This document shows positions 1 to 7,223 of a DNA stretch of 16,352 nt, piece after piece. Position 1 is the stretch's first letter, and each line of letters begins with the position of its first letter. The notes beneath the pieces are model-generated. The model was given only the letters and a program-made list of their open reading frames with translations, searched no databases and was not told where the DNA came from. The DNA comes from Verrucomicrobiota bacterium (GTDB lineage: Bacteria; Verrucomicrobiota; Verrucomicrobiia; Opitutales; Opitutaceae), in the NCBI GenBank assembly GCA_023416735.1, contig JAEZGX010000029.1, positions 1 to 16,352 on the forward strand, read 5' to 3'. Made by a program: the position numbers and the translations under genes.

Positions 1-95
1 CCGCCACGCGACGCGCTCCACCGAACCCCTCCCCCAAACCCGTGTCCCTCCTCTCCTTGGCGCGACACCCCCCAACGCCCACGTCCTTCGCTCGC
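1..95. other. Upstream flank of the aarF-like gene
   Basis: Very C-rich non-coding flank with no recognisable gene, hairpin or promoter. The reading frame of the next gene stays open back to a GTG at 42. The extra 18 residues that this would add are Pro/Ser/Thr-rich and unlike the family, so the stretch is treated as leader. Confidence 0.4.
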
Positions 96-1772
96 ATGAA
101 ACTCTCCGCCACCCACTTGAAGCGTTACCGCGAAATCGTTCGCCTCCTCTGGAAATACGGCCGCTCCGACCTCGCCCGCCAGATGGCCGCGTCCGCCGAA
201 TTCGACGCGCCTGATCCCAACGACGCCGATCTCCCCGCCGACGCCAAGCCCGAGCAGCTCGCCGACGATCTCGAGGCCATGGGCCCGACCTACGTGAAAC
301 TCGGCCAGGTCCTCGCCGGCCGCCCCGACCTTCTCCCCGAAGCCTACCTCAAAGCACTCGAACGCCTCCAAGATCGCGTCAAACCGTTCCCGTTTTCCGA
401 AGTCGAAGAAATCGTCACCACCGAGCTCGGCGTCCGCCTCTCCAAAGCCTTCTCCCGCTTCGAACCCACGCCGATGGCCGCCGCGTCACTCGGCCAGGTT
501 CACTACGCCGAACTCCGCGATGGCCGCCCCGTCGTCGTCAAGGTCCAGCGTCCCAACATCCGCGCCCAAATCGCCGAAGACTTCGAAGTGCTGGGCGAAA
601 TCACGGCTTTCCTCGACAGCCACACCGCGATGGGCAAACGCGTCCGCTTCACCGCCGTCCTCGAAGAATTCCGCCTCACCATCCTCCAGGAGCTCAACTA
701 CGAGCTCGAAGCCCAAAACCTCACGCGCGTCGGCGAAAACCTCCGCGACTATCCGCTCATCCTCATCCCGCAGCCCGTCCCCGATTACACCACGCGCAGC
801 GTCCTCACCATGGACTACGTGCGCGGTCGCAAGGTCACGTCGCTCTCCCCGCTCGCGCGACTCGACATCGACGGCGGCCCACTGATCGAAGAACTTTTCA
901 AAGCCTACCTGAAACAGGTTCTCGTCGACGGTCTCTTCCACGCCGACCCTCACCCGGGCAATGTCTTCATCACCGACGACGCCCGCATCGCGCTCCTCGA
1001 CCTCGGCATGGTCGGACACACCTCGCCAAGCATGCAGGAAAGCCTCCTCAAAATCCTGCTCGCCGTCAGCGACGGCAAAGGCGACGAAGCCGCCGATATC
1101 GCCATCCGCATGGGCGAGAAACTCGAGGACTTCAACCCACCCGAATTCCGCCGCCAGGTCAGCCAGCTCGTCGCCATGCGCCGCGACCTGGGCCTCGAGC
1201 AAATGAACGTCGGCCGCTCCATCCTCGAGCTGTCTCAAAAATCCCGCGACAACGGCCTGCGCGTCCCCAGCGAGCTCACGCTGCTCGGCAAAACCCTTCT
1301 CCAACTCGACGAGGTCGGCCGCATCCTCGATCCCAACTTCGACCCCAACGGCTCCATCCAGCGCAACGTCACCGAGCTCATGTCGCAGCGCATGAAGCGC
1401 GATCTCACGCAGGGAAATCTCTTCAGCTCCATGCTCGAGATGAAAGATTTCCTCACGAGCCTGCCCACCCGCCTCAACCGCATCATGGATGCGATCACCA
1501 ACGCCGAGCTCGAGGTGAAGATCAAAACGATCGACGCTCCCATCGTCCTCGACGGCATGCAAAAGATCGCCAACCGCATCACCTGCGGCGTCGTCCTCGC
1601 CGCCCTCATCGTCGGCGCGTCCTTGCTGATGCAGGTCCAAACCCGTTTCCAAATCTTCGGCTATCCGGGGCTCGCGATCCTTCTCTTCCTCGCCGCCGCC
1701 GCCGGCGGTTTCTACCTCGTCGGCAGCATCTTTCTCCAAGACTACAAAACCCGCAAAAAACTCGGCCGGTAG
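96..1772 (+). CDS. AarF/UbiB-family atypical protein kinase, membrane anchored
   Basis: This is a member of the ABC1/AarF/UbiB (ADCK) family, atypical kinases linked to isoprenoid quinone biosynthesis or lipid homeostasis. With the ATG at 96 it has 558 residues. Visible family marks are the KxGQ motif (KLGQ, about 68-71), the Ala-rich nucleotide loop AAASLGQVH (about 128-136), the VVVKVQR lysine (about 149), the catalytic loop HADPHPGN (about 282-289) and the metal-binding LLDLG (about 300-304). Two hydrophobic helices near 495-514 and 525-546 form a C-terminal membrane anchor, as in UbiB. A GTG at 42 would give a longer N terminus, but homologous-looking sequence begins only after the ATG. 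No other quinone gene is nearby, so the substrate cannot be named. It converges with the S9 peptidase gene. Confidence 0.92.
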   Translation: MKLSATHLKRYREIVRLLWKYGRSDLARQMAASAEFDAPDPNDADLPADAKPEQLADDLEAMGPTYVKLGQVLAGRPDLLPEAYLKALERLQDRVKPFPFSEVEEIVTTELGVRLSKAFSRFEPTPMAAASLGQVHYAELRDGRPVVVKVQRPNIRAQIAEDFEVLGEITAFLDSHTAMGKRVRFTAVLEEFRLTILQELNYELEAQNLTRVGENLRDYPLILIPQPVPDYTTRSVLTMDYVRGRKVTSLSPLARLDIDGGPLIEELFKAYLKQVLVDGLFHADPHPGNVFITDDARIALLDLGMVGHTSPSMQESLLKILLAVSDGKGDEAADIAIRMGEKLEDFNPPEFRRQVSQLVAMRRDLGLEQMNVGRSILELSQKSRDNGLRVPSELTLLGKTLLQLDEVGRILDPNFDPNGSIQRNVTELMSQRMKRDLTQGNLFSSMLEMKDFLTSLPTRLNRIMDAITNAELEVKIKTIDAPIVLDGMQKIANRITCGVVLAALIVGASLLMQVQTRFQIFGYPGLAILLFLAAAAGGFYLVGSIFLQDYKTRKKLGR

Positions 1773-1777
1773 CAGTC

Positions 1778-1802
1778 GTAGCGGAACGCGTGAGCGCTTC
1801 GC
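1778..1802 (+). repeat. GTAG-headed REP-like hairpin
   Basis: GTAG at 1778-1781 leads into an imperfect hairpin: GCGGAACGC (1781-1789), loop GTGA (1790-1793), GCGCTTCGC (1794-1802). The stem has seven Watson-Crick pairs, one G-T and one mismatch. It lies 5 nt after the aarF-like stop codon. The GTAG head next to a hairpin is the hallmark of REP elements mobilised by RAYT (TnpA-REP) proteins. Family membership is inferred from structure, since only one copy is in the window. Confidence 0.5.
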
Positions 1803-1817
1803 CCCTCCGCCTTCGCT

Positions 1818-1842
1818 CCATTGGAATTTGAACATTCCCTGG
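1818..1842. terminator. Hairpin between convergent genes
   Basis: GGAAT (1823-1827) and ATTCC (1834-1838) form a 5-bp stem with a 6-nt loop. CCA (1818-1820) and TGG (1840-1842) can extend it across a small internal loop. It sits between the convergent aarF-like and S9 peptidase genes and could help end transcription, but no clear T-run follows. Confidence 0.25.
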
Positions 1843-1873
1843 AGCTTGATCCTTGGATCTTGGAGCTTCCCTA
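1839..1873. repeat. Tandem 7-nt repeat array at the S9 peptidase 3' end
   Basis: Consecutive 7-nt units are CTGGAGC (1839-1845), TTGATCC (1846-1852), TTGGATC (1853-1859) and TTGGAGC (1860-1866), followed by TTCCCTA (1867-1873). The last three bases of that final unit are the peptidase stop codon read on the minus strand. The units share the form TTGRWSC. Similar arrays with different unit sequences occur at 6343, 9836 and 10552. Confidence 0.65.
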
Positions 1874-3817
1874 CTCCCCGACCAAGAACTCCCGCATAAA
1901 CCTCACCTGCGCGTAAAACTGAAAATCCTGGTTCACCTTCTTCCTGAATCCATGCCCTTCATCTTTCGCCTCGAGATACCAAACGACCCCACCGTTTTTC
2001 CGAATCGTCTCCGCCATCTGCACCGCCTCCGTCCGCGGCACCCGCGGATCATTCGCACCCTGCACCACGAATAACGGCACCTGAATCTTCGCCGCATTCG
2101 TCAGCGGCGAAATCTGATTCAAAAATTGCCGCATCTCCGGATCGCGTTCGTCTCCATACTCCGCGCGCCGTAGATCCCGCCGATAACTTTCCGTGCTCTC
2201 GAGAAACGTCACGAAATTGCTGATACCGACCACGTCGATTGCCGCCCGAATCCGATCGCTGTAGTGCGTCGCCGTCGCCAGCGTCATGTAGCCGCCGTAG
2301 CTCCCGCCCATCACCAACACCCGCGACGCATCCAGATCCGGCTGCTGTTTGATCCACTCCAACAGCGCACCGATATCCTTCACCGAATCCTCGCGTAGCT
2401 TTCCATTGTCCAGCCGCAGGAACGTCTTTCCGTAACCCACCGATCCGCGCACGTTCGGATAGATGATCGCCGCGCCGAGTTCGTTCAGTAGATAATTATT
2501 CCGCCCGAGAAACCACGGACGCGCCTGGCTCTCCGGCCCGCCGTGAATGTTCACGATCACCGGCCGCTTGCCCGTGAATCGCACCGCCGGTCGAAACAGA
2601 AATCCCGAAATCTCCCGGCCATCGAAACTCTTCCACGTGACCAATTGCGCCTCGGTCAACTCCGACGCCACCACTCCGCCCAACTCGCTCTCCGTCCAGC
2701 GCACCACCGCGCCCGTCTCCGCATCCAGCACGAACACGTCGCCCGAAATCGACGCCGAACTCAGCGTGAACGCGAAATGCCTCCCTTCCTCGTGCCATCC
2801 ACCCGCGCCAATCACTCCCACCGGAATTCCGCTCACTGCCCGATACTCGCGCGTAGACGTATCCATTAAGTAGAGACGCGACGCGCCCGCTTCGTTCACG
2901 CCAAACACGAGCCGCTTTCCATCCTCCGTCACCGCCAGGCTCTCCACATCTCCGTTCAGATCCTTGGTGAGAAACGTCGTCTCCCGCGTCGCCAGATCAA
3001 TGAACGCCAGCCGGTGAAATTCGCTCTCGAGATCCGTCGTCACGAACACGCCTTTCCCGTCCGCGCTGAACTCCCCCGCCCCATACGCCACTCCCGTTTG
3101 CGTTCGCGGTGTCAGCTCCGTTTTTGTCCCCGCCACCGCATCCACCAACCAGAGGTGCGACTCGTTGATCGAAACATATTCGACCACCAGCAGCGTCCGA
3201 TCGTCCGGCGACCAATCCACCACAAACCATCCGCCGCCCGCCAGCTCCGCCACCAGTCGATCGCTCTTCGGATCGCGCGGATCCATCACATACAAATCGC
3301 GATCCGCTCCATTTCTCCGCGTCGATCCATACGCGATGCGATCGCCCTTGTTGCTCCACACCACCCCGCCGTTCTGCGTCCGCTCTCCTCCATCCGTCAG
3401 CAAGGTCACGTTTCCATCGCGAAAATCCTGACGATACAGCTGTCGAAACTCACTGCCGCCGCGATCCCGCGAAAAAACAAAAAACTCCCCCGCCACCGGA
3501 TCGATCCCCTCCGACGTCACCGGCTCTTCAAAAAACGTCAGCTGCCGTCGCATGCCCAGCGGGGCCGTCACTCCGTGCAACTGCGTCGTGTTCCCGAAGC
3601 GCGTCCCGATCAGCATCTCCGTCCGCGTCGGATGCCACCCGCCAAACGTCGCCGTCCGAAACTCCGTGTAACGTTTCGCTTCGTCCGCGATCGCAGCCGG
3701 AATCGCGGGAATATTTTCCGTCACCAGATTCTCCCCCGGTCGAATCACCGGCCCCTCTGCCGCAAACGCCGCCCCCGCCGCCATCAACGCACACGCCAGC
3801 CATCGCGAGTTCATCAT
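1871..3817 (-). CDS. Secreted S9-family prolyl oligopeptidase-type serine peptidase
   Basis: A 648-residue serine peptidase of the S9 family (DPP-IV/acylaminoacyl-peptidase type). The N terminus MMNSRWLACALMAAGAAFA is a signal peptide ending at AFA, so the protein is exported. The first ~370 mature residues form a WD40-like beta-propeller, with recurring patterns such as WSPDDRTLLVV and ADGKGVFVTTD. The C-terminal alpha/beta-hydrolase domain carries the nucleophile motif GGSYGGY (Ser near 506), Asp in GANDPRVP (near 590) and His in DEGHGF (near 622). The frame is open 12 codons further upstream. The ATG at 3817 (or the adjacent one at 3814) is preferred because it starts the signal peptide and has AGGTG about 7 nt upstream. 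It lies 80 nt after the baeRF-like gene on the same strand and probably degrades peptides in the periplasm or outside the cell. Substrate unknown. Confidence 0.93.
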   Translation of the reverse strand: MMNSRWLACALMAAGAAFAAEGPVIRPGENLVTENIPAIPAAIADEAKRYTEFRTATFGGWHPTRTEMLIGTRFGNTTQLHGVTAPLGMRRQLTFFEEPVTSEGIDPVAGEFFVFSRDRGGSEFRQLYRQDFRDGNVTLLTDGGERTQNGGVVWSNKGDRIAYGSTRRNGADRDLYVMDPRDPKSDRLVAELAGGGWFVVDWSPDDRTLLVVEYVSINESHLWLVDAVAGTKTELTPRTQTGVAYGAGEFSADGKGVFVTTDLESEFHRLAFIDLATRETTFLTKDLNGDVESLAVTEDGKRLVFGVNEAGASRLYLMDTSTREYRAVSGIPVGVIGAGGWHEEGRHFAFTLSSASISGDVFVLDAETGAVVRWTESELGGVVASELTEAQLVTWKSFDGREISGFLFRPAVRFTGKRPVIVNIHGGPESQARPWFLGRNNYLLNELGAAIIYPNVRGSVGYGKTFLRLDNGKLREDSVKDIGALLEWIKQQPDLDASRVLVMGGSYGGYMTLATATHYSDRIRAAIDVVGISNFVTFLESTESYRRDLRRAEYGDERDPEMRQFLNQISPLTNAAKIQVPLFVVQGANDPRVPRTEAVQMAETIRKNGGVVWYLEAKDEGHGFRKKVNQDFQFYAQVRFMREFLVGE

Positions 3818-3847
3818 GCGCCGACACCTATGCTCTTCCCCCAGACT

Positions 3848-3886
3848 CCGCAAGCGGGAGCCCGACGATCCGCCGGGCTTCTCCGC
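3848..3886. terminator. Hairpin downstream of the baeRF-like gene
   Basis: AGCCCG (3859-3864) and CGGGCT (3874-3879) form a 6-bp stem with a 9-nt loop. GCGG (3854-3857) with CCGC (3883-3886) can extend it with a bulge. An alternative small hairpin is CCGC-AA-GCGG (3848-3857). There is no T-run on either strand. It may be a Rho-dependent pause, an mRNA 3' end or a decayed REP-like element. Confidence 0.3.
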
Positions 3887-3897
3887 GCACGTTTACC

Positions 3898-4389
3898 TCA
3901 CCTTCCTGCCGCCTCGAAATGCGCCCGCACTTCCTCGCTACTCTGATTCGAAAGATCTTTCGCCAGCACCTTCCGCATCCGCTGTCGCGCCTCGTCCGAA
4001 ATCGCATTGACCACCGCGTTGTGCAACGCCGGCGGCGCCGCGAAATCCCACGTCGCGTTCGGCCGACTCTTGAAAAACTTCTCCAGCTCCTCCGCGATCA
4101 CGCGCACGTTTCGTCGCTCGACTTCCTCCTTCATCGGCAGTCGCTCGTCGATCGACATTCCCGACCGTCCGCCCATGATTCCACCCGGAGCTCCCGGCGC
4201 GCCCGTTTGATGTTTCGAGCTGTTGAAGCGGCCCGCCATGTCCGAATCGTTCGCGGTATAACTCTTCTTTCCCTCCGGGAAATCCATCGCCTCGACGAGC
4301 TCCAGTCGCGTGGTTTGCCCGGGTTCTCGACTCTCCGAGTAAATCCGCAAGTGCCCGCGATCGATGGTGACAATAAAATGTTCGTTCAT
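3898..4389 (-). CDS. Host-attachment-protein/baeRF-like small protein
   Basis: 163 residues resembling the 'protein required for attachment to host cells' family, which is related to bacterial archaeo-eukaryotic release-factor (baeRF) domains. Typical features are an N-terminal strand with an early acidic/basic pair (VTIDRGHLRIY), SDMAGRF near 49-55, AAPPALHNAVV near 117-127 (families of this kind have a similar 'APPRFLG' segment) and a C-terminal KDLSNQSSEEVRAHF near 144-158. A Gly/Pro/Ala insertion (GAPGAPGGIMGG, about 63-74) looks like a flexible loop. An AGGAAA lies about 10 nt before the ATG. It begins 28 nt after ohr on the same strand, so the two are probably co-transcribed, pointing to stress rather than host attachment. 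The biochemical role is unknown. Confidence 0.72.
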   Translation of the reverse strand: MNEHFIVTIDRGHLRIYSESREPGQTTRLELVEAMDFPEGKKSYTANDSDMAGRFNSSKHQTGAPGAPGGIMGGRSGMSIDERLPMKEEVERRNVRVIAEELEKFFKSRPNATWDFAAPPALHNAVVNAISDEARQRMRKVLAKDLSNQSSEEVRAHFEAAGR

Positions 4390-4417
4390 GGGAAAAGTTT
4401 CCTGATGGTTGAAGATC

Positions 4418-4819
4418 TCAATCGAAGGCCAGGGTCACGTTGATGTTCCCGCGCGTCGCCTTCGAATACGGACACGTTTGATGCGCGAGATTCATGATAT
4501 GCTGCGCATCCGATCCGCTGATACCGGGCATCGCCGCGCGCAGTTCCACATTCAACCGCCAACCGCCGCGATTGTCCTCATCCAGATTCGCCCGCGCCAC
4601 GACCGTCATTCCTTCGATCGGCAAATGCGCGGTCGTCGCAGCATTCTTTAAAGCTCCTAAAAAACACGCTGCATACGCACCGGCAAACAGGTGCTCGGGC
4701 GTGACACTTCCCTGCTGTTCGTCCGTGGACAGGCGCACCGAGAAGCCGCCATCCGGCGCCTCTACCGTGCCATCCCGTCCACCTTGCGCGATCATTTCCG
4801 CCGTGTGGATGGTTTTCAT
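4418..4819 (-). CDS. ohr: Organic hydroperoxide resistance protein, Ohr/OsmC superfamily
   Basis: 133 residues, close to the usual ~140 for Ohr. The peroxidatic cysteine is Cys52 in PEHLFAGAYAACFLGAL and the resolving cysteine is Cys116 in TCPYSKATRGNINV. The CPYSxATRGN signature favours Ohr over OsmC. Ohr reduces fatty-acid and peroxynitrite-derived hydroperoxides in the cytoplasm using lipoylated protein thiols. No OhrR-type MarR repressor gene lies in the window, although ohr is often paired with one. The gene is divergent from the phosphoribosyltransferase across 188 bp and is followed by the baeRF-like gene. No clear Shine-Dalgarno site is seen before the ATG. Confidence 0.93.
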   Translation of the reverse strand: MKTIHTAEMIAQGGRDGTVEAPDGGFSVRLSTDEQQGSVTPEHLFAGAYAACFLGALKNAATTAHLPIEGMTVVARANLDEDNRGGWRLNVELRAAMPGISGSDAQHIMNLAHQTCPYSKATRGNINVTLAFD

Positions 4820-5007
4820 CGCCGCAATCTACGCAGCCCTGCGTCCCCCGAAATCGGGCGAATGTCGGCGCGCCCGATGGGTGATTCTCCGCCCCCACTT
4901 CGCAGTCACTGTAGGGCGAAGTCTCGGACGCCGCCGCTCCCGTTCGGTAATTTCTCCCATCCCTTCTCGCGCACCGCCGCGCATCTTCGCCTGTCACGTT
5001 CGCTGCA
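4820..5007. other. Divergent intergenic region between ohr and the phosphoribosyltransferase
   Basis: The 188-bp gap must contain promoters for both flanking genes, but none is convincing by eye. It holds a short hairpin (CCCGA-AA-TCGGG, 4848-4859) and the GTAG-headed element at 4911-4932. ORFs across it read in other frames are compositional shadows. Confidence 0.45.
4911..4932 (+). repeat. GTAG-headed bulged hairpin, REP-like
   Basis: GTAG (4911-4914) is followed by GGC (4915-4917), a GAA bulge, GTC (4921-4923), a TCG loop, GAC (4927-4929) and GCC (4930-4932). A GTAG head with a bulged stem is the classic REP layout. Its sequence differs from the elements at 1778, 6774 and 13005, so it would be a separate subfamily. 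Confidence 0.4.
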
Positions 5008-5658
5008 ATGACGCCCATCAACCGCTATCGCGACCGCAGCGAGGCCGGCCAGGCACTCGCCCGCCACCTCGCCTCTCACGTTCACGACAACACGCTCGTG
5101 CTCGCTCTCCCGCGCGGCGGCGTTCTCGTTGCCGCCGAAATCACTCGCGCGCTCGACCTGCCGCTCGACGTTTTTCTCGTCCGAAAAATCGGCCATCCTT
5201 CCAATCCCGAACTCGCCATCGGCGCAATCGCGAGCGGTGGAGTCCAACTGCTCGACGACTCGCTCATCGCTGCCGAGGGCATTCCAAAGGAAGTCGTCAC
5301 CGACATCATCACTCGCGAATCCGCCGAGCTCCGCCGGCGCGAAGCGCTGTATCGCGGCGAACGCCCGCCGCCCGATCTGGCGCATCGCCGCCTCATCCTC
5401 GTCGATGATGGTCTCGCCACCGGCTACAGTCTCCGCGTCGCCGTGCTCGCGCTCCAACACGTGCGCCCGCCCCATATCACGGTCGCCGTCCCCGTCGGCG
5501 CCCCCGACTCCTGCGCCACGCTCGCTGCCGCCGTCGACGAACTGGTCTGCCCCGTTCAACCCAACCCGTTCCACGCCGTCGGTCTTTGGTATGATCACTT
5601 TCCCGCCGTGAGCGACGACCAAGTCCGCGAAATCACCCACGCCGCCGCCACAAGCTAG
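5008..5658 (+). CDS. Stand-alone type I phosphoribosyltransferase-domain protein
   Basis: 216 residues with a PRTase-I fold. The N-terminal block LALPRGGVLVAAEI (about 32-45) and the PRPP-binding loop LILVDDGLATGYSL (about 129-142; two acidic residues followed by an ATG-type turn) are both clear. The protein resembles the 'putative phosphoribosyl transferase' group often found beside dienelactone-hydrolase-like or stress genes rather than a named salvage enzyme, so the base substrate cannot be given. The segment about 60-100 (VRKIGHPSNPELAIGAI) is characteristic of this group. The gene diverges from ohr and converges with udgX, with 9 nt between the stops. Confidence 0.85.
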   Translation: MTPINRYRDRSEAGQALARHLASHVHDNTLVLALPRGGVLVAAEITRALDLPLDVFLVRKIGHPSNPELAIGAIASGGVQLLDDSLIAAEGIPKEVVTDIITRESAELRRREALYRGERPPPDLAHRRLILVDDGLATGYSLRVAVLALQHVRPPHITVAVPVGAPDSCATLAAAVDELVCPVQPNPFHAVGLWYDHFPAVSDDQVREITHAAATS

Positions 5659-5667
5659 AGCCGAGTA

Positions 5668-6306
5668 TCAACGCGCGCGCTTCAACGCCCGCGCCACCAC
5701 CTTCAGATCCGCCACCAGTCCCGCATACGCCGCATCGCGGTCCGCCGACGGCGTGCGCAAAATCGACGACGGATGCACCGTCGCCACCAACCTTTTTCCG
5801 AAGGACGTTTCCAACACCTCACCGTGCTGCTGCGTCACGCGAAAGCTCCGCCCCATCAACGCCTGCGCCGCCGTCGCCCCCAAAGCCACCACAAGCTCCG
5901 GCTGAAGCAGGTCCAACTCTGTATCCAGCCAAACACGACATGCCGCGATCTCCCGCGCATTCGGTTTCTGGTGCAGCCGCCGCTTCCCCGCCGGCTTCCA
6001 CTTAAAATGCTTCACCGCATTCGTCACATACACGTCGTCCCGCTCGATCCCCGCCTCGACCAACGCCCGATCCAACAATTTCCCCGCCGGCCCCACAAAC
6101 GGCCGCCCCGCCAAATCCTCCTGATCGCCGGGCTGCTCGCCAATCATCATCACCCGCGCTTTGACCGACCCTTCGCCAAACACCGTTTGCGTTCCGATCT
6201 TGTAAAGAGGACACCGCGTGCACCCGCGCGCCTCCGCCCGAACTTTTTCCAGTGTCCGCTTTTTCTCCGCCACGCACCAACGTGCCGGGTCCCTCCCCTT
6301 GCGCAA
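5668..6306 (-). CDS. udgX: UdgX-type uracil-DNA glycosylase (covalent uracil-DNA binder)
   Basis: 212 residues of the uracil-DNA glycosylase superfamily, family 4/UdgX branch. Visible marks are the CxxC Fe-S pair Cys29/Cys32 (GCTRCPLY), the catalytic-loop GEQPGDQED (56-64), VGPAGKLLD, TNAVKHF (His where family 4 has the third cluster Cys), KRRLH (108-112), Cys123 and HPSS (178-181). The GEQPGDQED and KRRxH loops are diagnostic of UdgX. The histidine of KRRxH (His112 here) is the residue that forms a covalent link with the excised uracil's sugar in characterised UdgX. The TTG at 6306 has AGGAGG 9 nt upstream on the coding strand. A GTG at 6273 would also fit homologous N termini. It follows the chelatase gene on the same strand, so it may be co-transcribed with siroheme genes without sharing their function. 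Confidence 0.9.
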   Translation of the reverse strand: MRKGRDPARWCVAEKKRTLEKVRAEARGCTRCPLYKIGTQTVFGEGSVKARVMMIGEQPGDQEDLAGRPFVGPAGKLLDRALVEAGIERDDVYVTNAVKHFKWKPAGKRRLHQKPNAREIAACRVWLDTELDLLQPELVVALGATAAQALMGRSFRVTQQHGEVLETSFGKRLVATVHPSSILRTPSADRDAAYAGLVADLKVVARALKRAR

Positions 6307-6342
6307 CCACTCCGCCCTCCTACGCCTCTTCCCGGCTCTTCA

Positions 6343-6377
6343 GAAATCCAAAATCCCAAATCGAAATTCGAAAATTA
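6343..6377. repeat. Tandem 7-nt repeat array at the cbiX-like 3' end
   Basis: Five consecutive 7-nt units: GAAATCC (6343), AAAATCC (6350), CAAATCG (6357), AAATTCG (6364), AAAATTA (6371). The last includes the minus-strand stop codon of the chelatase (6375-6377). The stretch is AT-rich in an otherwise GC-rich region and fills half of the gap before udgX. Confidence 0.7.
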
Positions 6378-7205
6378 CTCCGCCGCCGCCTTCACCCGGT
6401 CAGCCAAAATCTCCACCAGCACCGGATGCGCCCCGATCGTCCGCGTAAATCGCACGCCTTCCATCCGCCCTCCACGCGCCCGCTTCACAATCTGCGCCAC
6501 ATCCCCGTCCGGCCCCGCGTGCTTTCCCGGCGCGATAAACAACAGCGCCACCACCACGTCGCTGTCCCGCCAACCGTCTCTCGCCAGCAACCCTTCCAGC
6601 AGCGGCTCGTTGAACGCAAACTCCTCGCCCGCTCGCCGCTCCATGCTGCACGCCGCGACTTCCACGACTTCGCCGCCCAAACTCTCTCGCACCTGCGCCG
6701 CCACTGCATCCCGCACCGCCGTCACACCCCGCGCCGGACTCCCATGATCCACTACGGCCACGCGCACACGCCCTGTAGGAGCCTGCTTGCAGGCGATTTC
6801 GCCCACCTCCGCTCGCACGTGCTCCACTAAAATATCCGCCAGCCGCGTCTCTCCTTCCACAAACAACGGCGCCGCAATCCGCCCCCGTAATTTTCCCCGC
6901 TGCGCCACCAACGCCGGCACATGCCGCACGATCGCATACGAGGGCCCGACAAACAGCGGCGCCACGATCACGTCCTTCACGCCTTCCGCCACACATCGAT
7001 CCAGCGCCTCCTCCAACAACTCCGCGCGCCGGCCGTCCAATTCCTCCGCCGGCACTTTGGTCGAATGCGCCACCGACACCGGCTCCACCTTCATTCCCAC
7101 CTTCCGCTCCAACTCCGCCGCCAACCTTCGCAATTGCAACGTGCTCGCCGCTTCCAGCGATCCGTTATCCACCAACAGCACCCGCCACTCCCCTCGTTCT
7201 GTCAT
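6375..7205 (-). CDS. Two-domain CbiX/SirB-like sirohydrochlorin chelatase, N half degenerate
   Basis: 276 residues with two CbiX-type class II chelatase domains (about 7-135 and 146-270), expected to insert Fe2+ into sirohydrochlorin for siroheme. The C-terminal domain keeps the metal-binding histidines: VDHGS (His154) and APGKHAGPDGDV (His229). In the N-terminal domain the same motif reads VDNGS (Asn14 replaces His) and the second site is VGPSYAIVRH, so that half probably cannot chelate and may be structural. The linker EIACKQAPTG (136-145) is encoded by a REP-like element (6774-6797). The gene starts 18 nt after the SUMT stop codon, giving a SUMT-chelatase operon divergent from cysI. Precorrin-2 dehydrogenase is not in the window. 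A cobaltochelatase role (CbiX proper) is possible, but the cysI context favours siroheme. Confidence 0.85.
   Translation of the reverse strand: MTERGEWRVLLVDNGSLEAASTLQLRRLAAELERKVGMKVEPVSVAHSTKVPAEELDGRRAELLEEALDRCVAEGVKDVIVAPLFVGPSYAIVRHVPALVAQRGKLRGRIAAPLFVEGETRLADILVEHVRAEVGEIACKQAPTGRVRVAVVDHGSPARGVTAVRDAVAAQVRESLGGEVVEVAACSMERRAGEEFAFNEPLLEGLLARDGWRDSDVVVALLFIAPGKHAGPDGDVAQIVKRARGGRMEGVRFTRTIGAHPVLVEILADRVKAAAE
6774..6797 (+). repeat. REP element inside the chelatase coding sequence
   Basis: The 24-nt element starts TGTAGGAG and has a perfect hairpin GCCTGC (6781-6786), TT, GCAGGC (6789-6794), ending GAT. It matches the element at 13005-13028 at 22 of 24 positions. The two differences (6784 T, 6791 A) form one base pair that is C-G in the other copy. 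It reads in frame on the minus strand as IACKQAPT, between the two CbiX domains. Confidence 0.8.
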
Positions 7206-7223
7206 TCTCAGCAGAGCGATCGT

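Noticed and set aside
42..95. GTG at 42 as start of the aarF-like gene
   Set aside because: It adds 18 Pro/Ser/Thr-rich residues without family similarity. The ATG at 96 begins a plausible N terminus.
486..1835. 449-codon minus-strand ORF antisense to the aarF-like gene
   Set aside because: The composition (long Glu/Asp/Ala/Gly/Val stretches) is what the reverse of a C-ending, GC-rich gene produces. The sense frame carries clear kinase motifs.
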